A stretch of DNA of 64,000 nt from contig NZ_VRLV01000002.1 of the NCBI RefSeq assembly GCF_009760925.1, forward strand, positions 744,001 to 808,000, in the 5' to 3' direction. The notes beneath the pieces were generated by a model that searched no databases, was not told where the DNA came from, and worked only from the letters and a program-made list of their open reading frames with translations. Position numbers and translations under genes: made by a program. The first letter of the stretch is position 1. Each line of letters starts with the position of its first letter. Below, piece by piece: positions 40,591 through 49,005 of the stretch. Origin of the DNA: Nonomuraea typhae (GTDB lineage: Bacteria > Actinomycetota > Actinomycetes > Streptosporangiales > Streptosporangiaceae).

Positions 40591-41949
40591 ATGTTCACCT
40601 CATGGTCGGTGAGAAGCCGGATCACGGCCGTCGCGGCGGGCAACGCGCTGGTGCTCAACCTGCTGGTCGCGGTGCTCGTCACGCCGCTGGTGCACGTGGT
40701 GCTGCGCGACTACATGACCGACCTGGTGGGGCAGGCGGCCCGCCGGGTCGCGTTCAACGTCGAGCGCTACGCCCCGGTCGGCGAGCTCAAGGCGGTCACC
40801 CCCACGGAGCGGATCGACCTGATCCAGGTGGTCGACAACGAGGGCAAGGTACGGCAGGCCAGCAGGAAGCTCTACGGGCTGACGCCGCTGACCACCCTGA
40901 AGCCCACCGAGGACGACGGCCGCGTGCAGACCACCACGTGCACCGCGCTGCTGCCCGATCGCCCCTGCCTGAGCACGGTCGGCTTCCGGGTCAGCGTGAA
41001 CGGCACCTACTGGATGACCTACGCCTTCGGCCCCGACATCCCGTGGTACATCAGCCCGTTGTACGCCGTGGGCGTGCTGGCCGGGGCGCTCATGCTGACG
41101 GTGCCCTCCGCGGTGGTGGCCTGGGCGGCGCTCGGCAGGGCGCTGCGCCCGGTCGCCGGCATCAGGACCGAGCTGGCCGAGATCACCGCGACCGACCTGG
41201 GCAGGAGGGTGCCGCGCTCGGCCCACCGCGACGAGCTGGACGAGCTGGCCATGACCGTCAACGACACGCTCGACCGGCTGGAGGACGCCGTCGAGCAGCA
41301 GCGCAGGTTCGCCTCGGACGCCTCCCACGACCTGCGCAGCCCCATCACCGCCATGCGCGCCCAGATCGAGGAGGCCCTGCTCTACCCCGACAGCGCCGAC
41401 TGGCCGAGCACCGGCCGCGAGGTGCTGGGCAGCCTGGACCGGCTGCAGAACATCGTCACCGACCTGCTCACGCTGGCCAGGCTGGAGGCGGGGGCGCCGG
41501 GCCGCCGGGAGCCGGTGGACCTGGGCGAGCTGGCGGCGGCGGAGTCGGACCGGCCCAGGTCCAAGCCGGTGCTCACCTGGCTGGCGCCGGGCGTGCGGGT
41601 GATGGGTGACCGGCTGCGGCTGGCCCGCCTGCTGACCAACCTTCTCGACAACGCCGAGCGGCACGCCGAGGAGGCGGTGACGGTGCGCGTCCGGGCCGAG
41701 GGCGGCCAGGCCGTACTGGAGGTGCAGGATGACGGGGAGGGCATCGCGCCCGAGCAGCGCGAGGTGGTCTTCCGCCGCTTCACCCGCCTGGACGCCTCAC
41801 GCAACCGCGACGCCGGGGGAACCGGCCTCGGCCTGCCCATCGCCCGCGAGATCGCCGACAGCCACCAGGGCACGCTCAAGATCGAAGATTCCGACCGCGG
41901 CGCCCGTTTTGTCGTCAGACTCCCACTCGCTGATGATTACCGAGGGTAA
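40591..41949 (+). CDS. Sensor histidine kinase 2 of a tandem pair
   Basis: This 452-residue kinase begins three bases after kinase 1 and has the same layout: membrane helices near residues 10-35 and 155-180, a sensor between them with Cys117 and Cys126, HAMP, HisKA with His246 and HATPase. Long blocks are almost identical to kinase 1 at the DNA level, while the sensors have diverged. The pair probably arose by duplication and retains catalytic-core identity by recent origin or gene conversion. Its stop codon lies within a palindrome that also precedes the TetR gene. Confidence 0.92.
   Translation: MFTSWSVRSRITAVAAGNALVLNLLVAVLVTPLVHVVLRDYMTDLVGQAARRVAFNVERYAPVGELKAVTPTERIDLIQVVDNEGKVRQASRKLYGLTPLTTLKPTEDDGRVQTTTCTALLPDRPCLSTVGFRVSVNGTYWMTYAFGPDIPWYISPLYAVGVLAGALMLTVPSAVVAWAALGRALRPVAGIRTELAEITATDLGRRVPRSAHRDELDELAMTVNDTLDRLEDAVEQQRRFASDASHDLRSPITAMRAQIEEALLYPDSADWPSTGREVLGSLDRLQNIVTDLLTLARLEAGAPGRREPVDLGELAAAESDRPRSKPVLTWLAPGVRVMGDRLRLARLLTNLLDNAERHAEEAVTVRVRAEGGQAVLEVQDDGEGIAPEQREVVFRRFTRLDASRNRDAGGTGLGLPIAREIADSHQGTLKIEDSDRGARFVVRLPLADDYRG
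41284..41855 (+). repeat. Kinase-core repeat, copy 2
   Basis: This is the second copy of the near-identical blocks, at 41284-41391 and 41740-41855. The constant 1353-base (451-codon) offset shows that no indels occurred between the two blocks. Confidence 0.85.
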
Positions 41950-41955
41950 TAGAGT
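41936..41955 (+). promoter_or_regulatory. Palindromic operator and -10 element of the TetR gene
   Basis: ATTACC (41936-41941) and GGTAAT (41945-41950) are exact inverted arms three bases apart. They adjoin TAGAGT (41950-41955), a TANNNT -10 that ends eight bases before the GTG start. A TetR dimer bound here would block its own promoter. A lone ATTACC half-site precedes kinase 1 near 39228. Confidence 0.55.
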
Positions 41956-41963
41956 TCTCGGCT

Positions 41964-42563
41964 GTGACACGGGGTTTCAGCCGATTACGACGCGAGGATC
42001 TACTTAAGACCGCCTGTGAGGTGATTGCGACACAAGGATTTGGCAATACCAGGACCGTCGACATCGCCAGAGCGGCGGGTGTCAGCCAGGCATTGCTGTT
42101 CTACCACTTCGAGACGAAGGAACAGCTGATCGCGGAGGCTTTCGCCTACGCCGCCCGGCAGCACCTGGACGCCATCGGCAAGATCGAGCGCTCCCCGCAG
42201 ACGCCCGTGGAGCGGCTGCGCGCGCTGATCCGGCTCTGCTCCCCCGGCTCCTCGCCGGCGGGCTGGCGGATCTGGATCGACGCCTGGTCGGAGTCGATGC
42301 GCAACCCCGAGCTGGAAGCGACCACCCGCCGCATGGACGTGCACGGCAGGAACGTGCTCAAGGACATCATCGCGTCCGGAGTGGCCTGCGGCGAGTTCGC
42401 CTGCGTGGATCCCGAGGCGTCGAGCTGGCGGATCTTCGCGCTGATCGACGGCCTCGCCGTGCAACTGCACGTGCACCACAAGCTCATCTCCCGCCGCAAG
42501 GTGACCCTGCTGGTCCGTACGGCTGCCGCGATGGAGGTGGGACTCACCCTCGACACCTTGTGA
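41964..42563 (+). CDS. TetR-family transcriptional regulator
   Basis: This 199-residue regulator has an N-terminal helix-turn-helix (residues about 12-58, TVDIARAAGVSQALLFYHFETKEQLI) and a helical ligand-binding domain with the TetR_C-like core (WIDAWSESMRNPELEA). It begins with GTG and no Shine-Dalgarno, fitting a leaderless transcript. It heads a unit with the diiron oxygenase and SDR genes and probably represses itself and them through the palindrome at 41936. Confidence 0.9.
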   Translation: MTRGFSRLRREDLLKTACEVIATQGFGNTRTVDIARAAGVSQALLFYHFETKEQLIAEAFAYAARQHLDAIGKIERSPQTPVERLRALIRLCSPGSSPAGWRIWIDAWSESMRNPELEATTRRMDVHGRNVLKDIIASGVACGEFACVDPEASSWRIFALIDGLAVQLHVHHKLISRRKVTLLVRTAAAMEVGLTLDTL

Positions 42564-42631
42564 GCCGGGTCACTCTTCCCTCGCTATTGGATGGTTCGTA
42601 CAATTACCAGGCGAGGAGAGGAGTGCCTGCC

Positions 42632-43606
42632 ATGACAGCCGCACCGAGCTCTACCGCCGACCGGGAACGCGACGAGACGGTCGCCGACCGAAGCGCCTAC
42701 GAGGCGGTCATCCACCGCCTCTCCAAGGCGTCGGTCGACAAGCATTGGGAGCCCTACAAGGACATCCCCTGGGACGACCCCGAGTTCCTGATCGACCAGG
42801 ACGACCCCCGCTGGGAGTTGCCCGCGGTCGACAAGCTCGGGGCGCATCCGTGGTACCAGGCCCGGCCGCCCGAGGTCCGGGCCAGGATCGGGTTGTTCCG
42901 GGTGGCCACCGCGATGAAGATCGGGCTGCAGTTCGAGAACCTGCTCAAACGGGGTCTGCTGAACTACGCCTACCGCCTGCCGAACGGCGCCCCCGAGTTC
43001 CGCTACGTCTACCACGAGACCATCGAAGAGGGACATCACGGGATGATGTTCCAGGAGTTCGTCAACCGCACGAAGATGCCGGTCCGCGGGATGCCGGGGC
43101 CGCTCAGCCTCATCGCCCAGGTGGCGCCCTGGATCCCGCTGATCTCCACCGAGCTGTTCTTCGTCTTCGTGCTCGGCGGCGAGGACCCCATCGACCACGT
43201 GCAGCGCAAGGTGCTCAAGGACGACAGGAAGCACCACCCGCTGGAAGAGACCATCATGCGCATCCACATCGCGGAGGAGGCCAGGCACATCTCCTTCGCC
43301 CGCCACTACCTGCGCAACCGGGTGCCGCGCATGCCCCGCCACCGCAGGCTGCTGCTGGGCGTCATCTCCCCGATCATCCTGGGCATCATGGCCCGCATCA
43401 TGCTGGCCCCGCCCGGTCCGATGATCCGGCGCTTCGGTATCCCGCCGCACGTGGTGCGCGAGGTCTACCTGCGCAACCCGGCCGCCTCGGCGGAGATCCG
43501 CGACTCGGTCGGCAAGACCCGCGAGCTGTGCTCCGAGGTCGGCCTGATCAACCCGCTCACCCGGCGGATCTGGAAGGTCATGGGCATCTGGGAACCCCGC
43601 TCGTGA
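42632..43606 (+). CDS. AurF-like diiron oxygenase
   Basis: This 324-residue protein resembles the AurF family of non-haem diiron N-oxygenases and related hydroxylases. Likely iron ligands lie in YHETIEEGHHGMMFQEF and in RIHIAEEARHISFARHY, with a further Glu near FENLLKRGLLNYAY. A hydrophobic stretch at about residues 235-255 may be a membrane-contact helix, as seen in fatty-acid-acting relatives. The ATG at 42632 follows GGAGAGGAG. Its stop overlaps the SDR start as GTGA. Confidence 0.82.
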   Translation: MTAAPSSTADRERDETVADRSAYEAVIHRLSKASVDKHWEPYKDIPWDDPEFLIDQDDPRWELPAVDKLGAHPWYQARPPEVRARIGLFRVATAMKIGLQFENLLKRGLLNYAYRLPNGAPEFRYVYHETIEEGHHGMMFQEFVNRTKMPVRGMPGPLSLIAQVAPWIPLISTELFFVFVLGGEDPIDHVQRKVLKDDRKHHPLEETIMRIHIAEEARHISFARHYLRNRVPRMPRHRRLLLGVISPIILGIMARIMLAPPGPMIRRFGIPPHVVREVYLRNPAASAEIRDSVGKTRELCSEVGLINPLTRRIWKVMGIWEPRS

Positions 43607-44421
43607 AGACGGCCGTCATCACCGGTGGCGCCTCCGGCATCGGCCGCGCCCTGGCCCGCGAGCTGTCCCTGCGCGGGGTCGCGGTCACGGTCGCCGACCT
43701 GGACGAGACGGCGGGCAAGCAGGTCGCGGCCGAGTGCGGCCTCGCCTTCGCGCCGCTGGACGTGTGCGACGCCGCGGCGGTGGCACAGCTCTACGGACGG
43801 GTGAAGCGGGAGCACGGGCGGCTGGACTTCGTCTTCAACAACGCCGGCATCGCGATCGGCGGCGCCGCGGAGGAACTCACGCTCGCGCACTGGGAGAAGG
43901 CCGTCGACGTGAACCTGCGCGGCGTGGTCCACGGGGTGCACGCGGCCTATCCGATCATGCTGGAGCAGGGATCGGGGCACATCGTCAACACGGCGTCGCT
44001 GGCCGGGCTGGTGCCGGCCCCGTTCATGCTGCCGTACACGACGACCAAGCACGCGGTGGTGGGGCTGTCGCTGGCGCTGCGGGCCGAGGCGGCCGCGCGG
44101 GGCGTGCGGGTGAGCGTGGTGTGCCCGGGGTTCACCGACACGCCGCTGCTCGACCACGCCAACCCGGGGCTGCCGGAGACCGCGCTCGGCAACCGGGCGC
44201 GGGAGGCGGCGGTGCGCGCCCAGGGCCGGTTGTACCCGGTGGAGGCGCTGGCCAGGGACGTGCTGCGCGGGGTGGCGCGCAACCGGGCGCTGATCGTGGC
44301 TCCGGCGTCGGGGCGGGCGGCCTGGCGGGGGATGCGGCTGTCCCCGGCTGCCGCGGTGCGGGTGGCGACGCTGGCGGTTCGGAGGTTGCGGGTTTCGGGT
44401 CCGGACAAATCGGATAAATAG
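43603..44421 (+). CDS. Short-chain dehydrogenase/reductase
   Basis: This 272-residue classical SDR has the cofactor motif TGGASGIG (residues 7-14), an acidic residue after the second strand (ADLDET) that favours NAD(H), NNAG, catalytic Ser in NTAS and Tyr-x3-Lys in YTTTK. It begins at a GTG overlapping the oxygenase stop, so the two enzymes are made together. It may oxidise or reduce the product of the diiron enzyme. Such oxygenase-SDR pairs occur in mycobacteria, where their substrates are often lipids. Confidence 0.9.
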   Translation: MKTAVITGGASGIGRALARELSLRGVAVTVADLDETAGKQVAAECGLAFAPLDVCDAAAVAQLYGRVKREHGRLDFVFNNAGIAIGGAAEELTLAHWEKAVDVNLRGVVHGVHAAYPIMLEQGSGHIVNTASLAGLVPAPFMLPYTTTKHAVVGLSLALRAEAAARGVRVSVVCPGFTDTPLLDHANPGLPETALGNRAREAAVRAQGRLYPVEALARDVLRGVARNRALIVAPASGRAAWRGMRLSPAAAVRVATLAVRRLRVSGPDKSDK

Positions 44422-44459
44422 CAATATATTGGGACACGTGAACCGGGGAAGGTGGTCTG

Positions 44460-44672
44460 GTGAGTTCCAAATCCCGGCAGACACGCGAACAACACGACGG
44501 CAAACGCGACGAAAGCGCGCCCACCGCGACCCCGAAACCGTACGCCAAGGTCAGGGAGGCCGCGCGGGGCACCACCGAGCGCACCGCCGCCGGCGGCGCG
44601 CTCTCGCGCAGGCTGGCCAGGCAGTCGCTCCCCCTGCGCCGCGCCCAGCGCGGCGGCACCAACAAGGGCTGA
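44460..44672 (+). CDS. Small basic protein, unknown
   Basis: This 70-residue reading frame has strong third-position GC, a GTG start with GGGGAAGGTGG upstream, and TATATT at 44425-44430 as a possible -10. The product is Arg/Lys-rich and Ser/Thr-containing, without hydrophobic segments, and probably disordered. I recognise no family. A second frame over the same bases (44429-44686) has poorer codon bias. Confidence 0.5.
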   Translation: MSSKSRQTREQHDGKRDESAPTATPKPYAKVREAARGTTERTAAGGALSRRLARQSLPLRRAQRGGTNKG

Positions 44673-44680
44673 CACGGACA

Positions 44681-44700
44681 CCCTAGGCCGCCACCTAGGG
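44681..44700. terminator. Hairpin 1 of three between converging genes
   Basis: CCCTAGG (44681-44687) pairs with CCTAGGG (44694-44700) over a six-base loop, nine bases after the small basic gene. Confidence 0.5.
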
Positions 44701-44709
44701 AAATGCCGG

Positions 44710-44739
44710 GGCGCCCCCACCGCCCACCTTGGGGGCGCC
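44710..44739. terminator. Hairpin 2 of three between converging genes
   Basis: GGCGCCCCCA (44710-44719) pairs perfectly with TGGGGGCGCC (44730-44739) over a ten-base loop. Confidence 0.6.
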
Positions 44740-44816
44740 TCCGGCTCACCGGGCCGCCGGCCGGTCCCACAGGCCCCCGGTCCGGTCCACCAGGACGAGC
44801 GGGTGCATGCGCGAAG

Positions 44817-44845
44817 CCGGTCCCGGGGCCCCGGCCCGGGACCGG
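44817..44845. terminator. Hairpin 3 of three, next to the GH35 stop
   Basis: CCGGTCCCGGG (44817-44827) pairs perfectly with CCCGGGACCGG (44835-44845) over a seven-base loop, 20 bases past the beta-galactosidase stop on the minus strand. Confidence 0.65.
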
Positions 44846-44864
44846 TGCGCCGGACTACACCGGC

Positions 44865-46547
44865 CTACAGCTGCGGCTCGCCGCGCAACTCCACCGAGGC
44901 GTGCGCGGGAGCGCCGTCCATCTCCAGCACGACGATCTCGTTGGCGCCCTCGCGCAGCAACGGCCACGGCACGTACAACGTCACCTGCGGGCCCTTGTCC
45001 CAGTAACGGCCGAGATGGAAGCCGTTGACCCACACGTGCCCCTTGACCCAGCCGGGCAACGCCAGGAAGCCGTCCGCCGGCCGTACCACGTGGAGGGTGC
45101 CGCGGTAGAAGGCGGGGCCCTGCGCGGTCGTCGCGCGGTCCCAGGGCAGGCAGGAGACGTCCGCCAGCGGCACCGGGTCGATCTCCCAGCCAAACAGGTA
45201 CTGCCGCTCGTGCCGGACGCCGTCCAGGATGCCCTTGCGCTCGCCGGTCAGCGGGCCGTAGTTGACCCGGCCCATCGCCTCCACCACCAGCGTCAGCTCG
45301 GCGCCCCCGGCCGGGGTCTTCACCGCGACCCCGCTCGCGCCGTCGCGCTCCAGCACCCCGGCCACGACACCGTCGACCAGCACGTTCGCCCGGTCGCGCA
45401 GGCCGCGCACGCTCACCTCGAGCGCGTCCTCGCGCGGGCCCGGGATCCGGGTGCGGTAGACGGCCAGGCCGTAGTCCTGGCCCAGTTCCTCGAAGGTCCG
45501 GGTGGCCGCGGCGCGCACGGTCCCGGTGGACAGCACGTCCAGGCAGTCGAGCAACGCCAGCCGCCCGCCCAGCTCGACCCGCTGCTCGGGGAGCCTTGTG
45601 GTGGTGCTCTCCGGCACCGGCGGCAACTCGGCATAGCGGCCGAGCACCTCGCGGTAGGCCCAGAACTTCGGCGTCAGCTCCCCGCTCTCCGAAATCGGCG
45701 CGTCGTAGTCGTAGGAGGTCACCGTCGGCTGGTAGACGCCCTCGTCGTCCGTGTTCGCGCCGGCGAAGAAGCCGAAACTGGTGCCGCCGACCCCCATGTA
45801 GAAGTTGACCGAGCCGCGCTCCAGGATCTCCTCCAGCGCCCGCGCGGCGTCCTGCGGATCGCGGGTGTGGTGCGGCTCGCCGAAGTGGTCGAACCAGCCG
45901 TTCCAGAACTCCATGCAGAACGGCTCGTCCTGCGGCCGGTGCCGGGCCAGCACGCCGAACTGCCGCTCGGCGCCGCTGCCGAAGTTCGCCGTGGCCAGGA
46001 CGCCGGGCAGGGTGCCGCCGGTCAGCATGAGGTCGGTGGCGCCGTCGGAGGTGAACAACGGCACCTCGATGCCCCGGCGCACCAGCCCGTCGGCCAGGTG
46101 CCGCAGGTAGACGGGGTCGGTGCCGTAGGAGCCGTACTCGTTCTCCACCTGCACCATCACCACGTTGCCGCCCCTGGTCGCCTGATGGGCGGCGATGCGC
46201 GGGATCACCTCGTCAAAGAAGCGGTCCACCGGCTCCAGGAAGCGCGGGTCGTGGCAGCGCAACGGCCCGGGCAGCCACGCCGGCAGGCCGCCGTTCTCCC
46301 ACTCCGCGCAGATGTACGGCCCCGGCCGCACGATCACCTGGAGCCCGGCCTCGCCGGCGGCGCGGAAGAAGCCCTCCATGTCGGCCAGGCCGGTGAAGAC
46401 GAACGTGCCCGGGTGCGGCTCGTGCAGGTTCCACGGCACGTAGGTCTCGACCGTGTCCACGCCCATCGCCCGGAGCTTGCCCAGCCGGTCCGGCCACTGC
46501 TCAGGCAGCGTCCTGAAGTAGTGCATGGCTCCGCTGAGCACCTTCAT
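44865..46547 (-). CDS. Beta-galactosidase, glycoside hydrolase family 35
   Basis: This 560-residue retaining glycosidase starts SGAMHYFRTLPEQWPDRLGKL, the GH35 signature. The acid/base is Glu137 in VENEYGSYG and the nucleophile Glu213 in CMEFWNGWFDHFG. A TIM barrel covers residues about 1-320, and two beta-sandwich modules follow. No signal peptide is present, so it acts inside the cell on imported sugars. An ATG at 46547 has AAGGA nine bases upstream; a GTG at 46553 is possible. No sugar transporter is adjacent. Confidence 0.93.
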   Translation of the reverse strand: MKVLSGAMHYFRTLPEQWPDRLGKLRAMGVDTVETYVPWNLHEPHPGTFVFTGLADMEGFFRAAGEAGLQVIVRPGPYICAEWENGGLPAWLPGPLRCHDPRFLEPVDRFFDEVIPRIAAHQATRGGNVVMVQVENEYGSYGTDPVYLRHLADGLVRRGIEVPLFTSDGATDLMLTGGTLPGVLATANFGSGAERQFGVLARHRPQDEPFCMEFWNGWFDHFGEPHHTRDPQDAARALEEILERGSVNFYMGVGGTSFGFFAGANTDDEGVYQPTVTSYDYDAPISESGELTPKFWAYREVLGRYAELPPVPESTTTRLPEQRVELGGRLALLDCLDVLSTGTVRAAATRTFEELGQDYGLAVYRTRIPGPREDALEVSVRGLRDRANVLVDGVVAGVLERDGASGVAVKTPAGGAELTLVVEAMGRVNYGPLTGERKGILDGVRHERQYLFGWEIDPVPLADVSCLPWDRATTAQGPAFYRGTLHVVRPADGFLALPGWVKGHVWVNGFHLGRYWDKGPQVTLYVPWPLLREGANEIVVLEMDGAPAHASVELRGEPQL

Positions 46548-46604
46548 CGCCACCGGTCCTTTGCCAATTGCGGTTCGCTTCGCCGTACTTTAGAGCATGT
46601 CCGC

Positions 46605-47363
46605 TCACGGGCGGCGGGCGAGGAGCACCTGGGTCTTGATGTCCTCGACCCAGCGCCCCGACGGGTTCGCCGCCAGCAGCGCCTCCCGCATCGCCCGCAC
46701 GTACGCCTCACGCCGATCGCCGAGCCTGGCCGGGGCCGAGTACGAATAGGACAGCTGCAACCCCACCACGTCGTCCAGATCCCGCTCCAGCCGCGCGGTG
46801 AACAGCACCGGCTCCACCACTCGGAACGGCGAATCCGCCAGCACGTCGTCATGATGCCTGCCGCTGACCTGGAACGAGCCCGGCGCGCTCAGCCCGCCCA
46901 TCCCGAACTCCCTGCGCACCCGGGCCGCCACCGCCTCCCAGGCCAGGTTCTCCTTGTCCCGCGTCGGGCCCACCAGCGCCACCACCCCGCCGGGCGGCAG
47001 CAGGTCGTCCAGATCCGCCAGCACCGCCTCGCGATCCATCCAGTGAAAGGAGCGGCCCATCACCACGTGGTCGAAGACCGGCAGGTCCCGCAGGTGCCCG
47101 GAGTCGCCGCGCAGCCACTGGATGTTCGTCCGGCCGGCCGCCAGCCGTTCGCCCTCCGCCAGCATGTCCGGCGCCGGATCCACCGCCAGCACCCGTTTCA
47201 CCCGCGCCGACAGCGGGATCGCCAGCGTGCCGGGGCCGCAGCCCAGGTCCAGGACCGTGGCCTCCGCGCCGAACACCGAGGCCAGCAGGTCGATCGCCGC
47301 GGCGCCGTGGTCGGCGCGGTGCTTGGCGTAGTAGGGGGCGGCTCCGCCGAACAGGTCATCCAT
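46605..47363 (-). CDS. Class I SAM-dependent methyltransferase
   Basis: This 252-residue methyltransferase has motif I VLDLGCGPGTLAIPL, an acidic residue in VLAVDPAPDML, and FDHVVMGRSFHWMD, a pattern frequent in UbiE/type-11 enzymes. The substrate is unknown. The start at 47363 is supported by TATGGT (47376 to 47371, minus strand) ending seven bases before it; an ATG at 47375 would lie inside that element. It diverges from the copC gene. Confidence 0.88.
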   Translation of the reverse strand: MDDLFGGAAPYYAKHRADHGAAAIDLLASVFGAEATVLDLGCGPGTLAIPLSARVKRVLAVDPAPDMLAEGERLAAGRTNIQWLRGDSGHLRDLPVFDHVVMGRSFHWMDREAVLADLDDLLPPGGVVALVGPTRDKENLAWEAVAARVRREFGMGGLSAPGSFQVSGRHHDDVLADSPFRVVEPVLFTARLERDLDDVVGLQLSYSYSAPARLGDRREAYVRAMREALLAANPSGRWVEDIKTQVLLARRP

Positions 47364-47413
47364 AGGTGGGACCATAGACGGGTTTGAGTGGGTTCGACGG
47401 AAGGTCAAGATCG

Positions 47414-47989
47414 GTGAGGCGGCTTCTCACGGTCCTGCTGCTCGCCTGTGCGGCGGTCGGCGGCTGGATCGCTCCAGCGCAGGCGCACAACGTGCTGGTC
47501 TCCAGCGATCCGGGTGACGGCACGACCCTCACCGCCGCGCCGCGGCGCCTCACGCTCGTCTTCGACCAGCCGGTACGGCAGGGCTACGCGCAGATCGGGC
47601 TCACCGGGCCTGCCGGGACGATTCCCGCCCGCAAGGCGGCGGTGGCCAAGGAGAGGGTGACCGTGTCCCTGGCCGAGCTGCCGGGGCGGAGCGGGGCCTA
47701 TGTGATCGGATACCGGATCCTGTCGGCCGACGGGCATCCGGTGTCGGGGCAGGTCCGTTTCACCCTGAACCTCCCTGCGGGCTCCACGACCGCTCAGCCC
47801 GGCTCCCCGCCCGGTGCGGACGCGGCTCAGGGGGGCCTCAGCGCGCAGGCGGCCGAGGCGGCGGCCAACGGCGGCGCGGGCATGGCGGTGCTCTGGATCG
47901 GCGGCGCCCTGGTGCTGCTGGCCGTCGGCACGGTCATCGCCCTGCGCCGCGGCCCGGCGTCCGGGACCGGCGGGGACCGCCGCGGATGA
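47414..47989 (+). CDS. CopC-domain copper-binding protein, membrane-anchored
   Basis: This 191-residue protein has a Sec signal peptide cleaved at AQA-H, leaving His25 as mature N-terminus, as needed for the CopC Cu(II) site. D-G-H in SADGHPVSG supplies the other ligands. The CopC domain ends near residue 120, then an Ala/Gly/Pro linker and a C-terminal membrane helix follow (about 160-180), so copper is held at the outer membrane face. It starts with GTG and overlaps copD by ATGA. Confidence 0.9.
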   Translation: MRRLLTVLLLACAAVGGWIAPAQAHNVLVSSDPGDGTTLTAAPRRLTLVFDQPVRQGYAQIGLTGPAGTIPARKAAVAKERVTVSLAELPGRSGAYVIGYRILSADGHPVSGQVRFTLNLPAGSTTAQPGSPPGADAAQGGLSAQAAEAAANGGAGMAVLWIGGALVLLAVGTVIALRRGPASGTGGDRRG

Positions 47990-49005
47990 GCGGCACGGCG
48001 ACGCGCGCGGCCGGGGCGCGCGGGGTGGCAGGGGTGTTCGTGCTGGCCGCCGTCGCCTCCGCGGTCGTGGCCGGTACGGTGACCGCGCAGGAGGCGGTGC
48101 CGGGGATCGTGCTGCCGGGGCCGGTGGTGGCGTTCGGGCTGCCGGTGGCGCGGGTGCTGCTGGACGTCTTCGCCGTGGCCACCGTGGGGCTGAGCCTGCT
48201 GCCGAAACTGCTCGGCTTCGACGACCCGGAGGCCACGGAGCCGGTGCTGCGCCGGGTACGCCCGCTGACGGTCACCGCCGCCTGGGCGTGGGCGATCTGC
48301 GCGCTGGTGACCATCGTCTTCCAGACCGCCGAACTGAACCCGGGCGGCGTCCCGGCCCTGGGCATGATCGCCGGCTACGTGGACGGCGTGGGCACCGGTC
48401 AGGGGCTGCTGTTCAGCGCCGCGTGCGCGCTGGCCGCGGCGGGGATCGGGCTGATGGCGGTGCGGTTCGGGGAGAAGGTGCCGGCGGAGCTGCGGATCGT
48501 GGTGGCGATGTTCGGCCTGCTGCCGATCCCGGTGACCGGGCACGCGGTCGACTCGGTCTGGCACGACCCGATCATGATCTCGATGGAACTGCACGTGCTC
48601 GGCGCCGCCGCGTGGACCGGCGGATTGCTGGCGAGCATGGTGTTCCTGGCACCCCACCGCGACCTGCTGGCGACGGCGCTGCCCCGCTTCTCCCGGCTGG
48701 CCACGGTGGCGCTGCTGCTGGTGTCGGCCTCCGGCCTGGTCAGCGGGCTGGGCACCCTGGCCCTGACCCCGGGCGTGGAACTGCCGGGCGCGATCCTCAC
48801 CACCGAATACGGCCTGCTGGTCGTGACCAAGGTGGCCCTGACCGCGCTGCTCGTGCCTCTGGCCGCGCACATCCGCCGCCGCCTGCTGCCCGGCGTCGCC
48901 GCCCGCCGTGCCACCTCGGTGGTCCTGTGGGCGACGGCCGAGGTGGCCGTCATGGGCCTGGCGTACGGCGTGGCCATCGCCCTCACCCGCGCCGCCGTCG
49001 GCTAA
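47986..49005 (+). CDS. CopD-family copper-uptake membrane protein
   Basis: This 339-residue protein has eight or nine hydrophobic helices and the CopD core, with conserved histidines in PIPVTGHAVDSVWHDPI and SMELHVLGAAAWTGGLL. CopC hands copper to CopD for passage into the cytoplasm in the known model, and the ATGA coupling here fits such a pair. The stop overlaps that of the converging thioesterase by three bases. Confidence 0.9.
   Translation: MSGTATRAAGARGVAGVFVLAAVASAVVAGTVTAQEAVPGIVLPGPVVAFGLPVARVLLDVFAVATVGLSLLPKLLGFDDPEATEPVLRRVRPLTVTAAWAWAICALVTIVFQTAELNPGGVPALGMIAGYVDGVGTGQGLLFSAACALAAAGIGLMAVRFGEKVPAELRIVVAMFGLLPIPVTGHAVDSVWHDPIMISMELHVLGAAAWTGGLLASMVFLAPHRDLLATALPRFSRLATVALLLVSASGLVSGLGTLALTPGVELPGAILTTEYGLLVVTKVALTALLVPLAAHIRRRLLPGVAARRATSVVLWATAEVAVMGLAYGVAIALTRAAVG

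Noticed and set aside
41964..41966. TetR gene as the missing partner of the tandem kinases
   Set aside because: It has a one-component TetR fold with no receiver domain, so it cannot accept phosphate from the kinases.
44429..44686. 85-codon frame overlapping the small basic gene
   Set aside because: It needs a TTG start, has weaker third-position GC and gives an extreme Arg/His composition typical of an out-of-frame reading.
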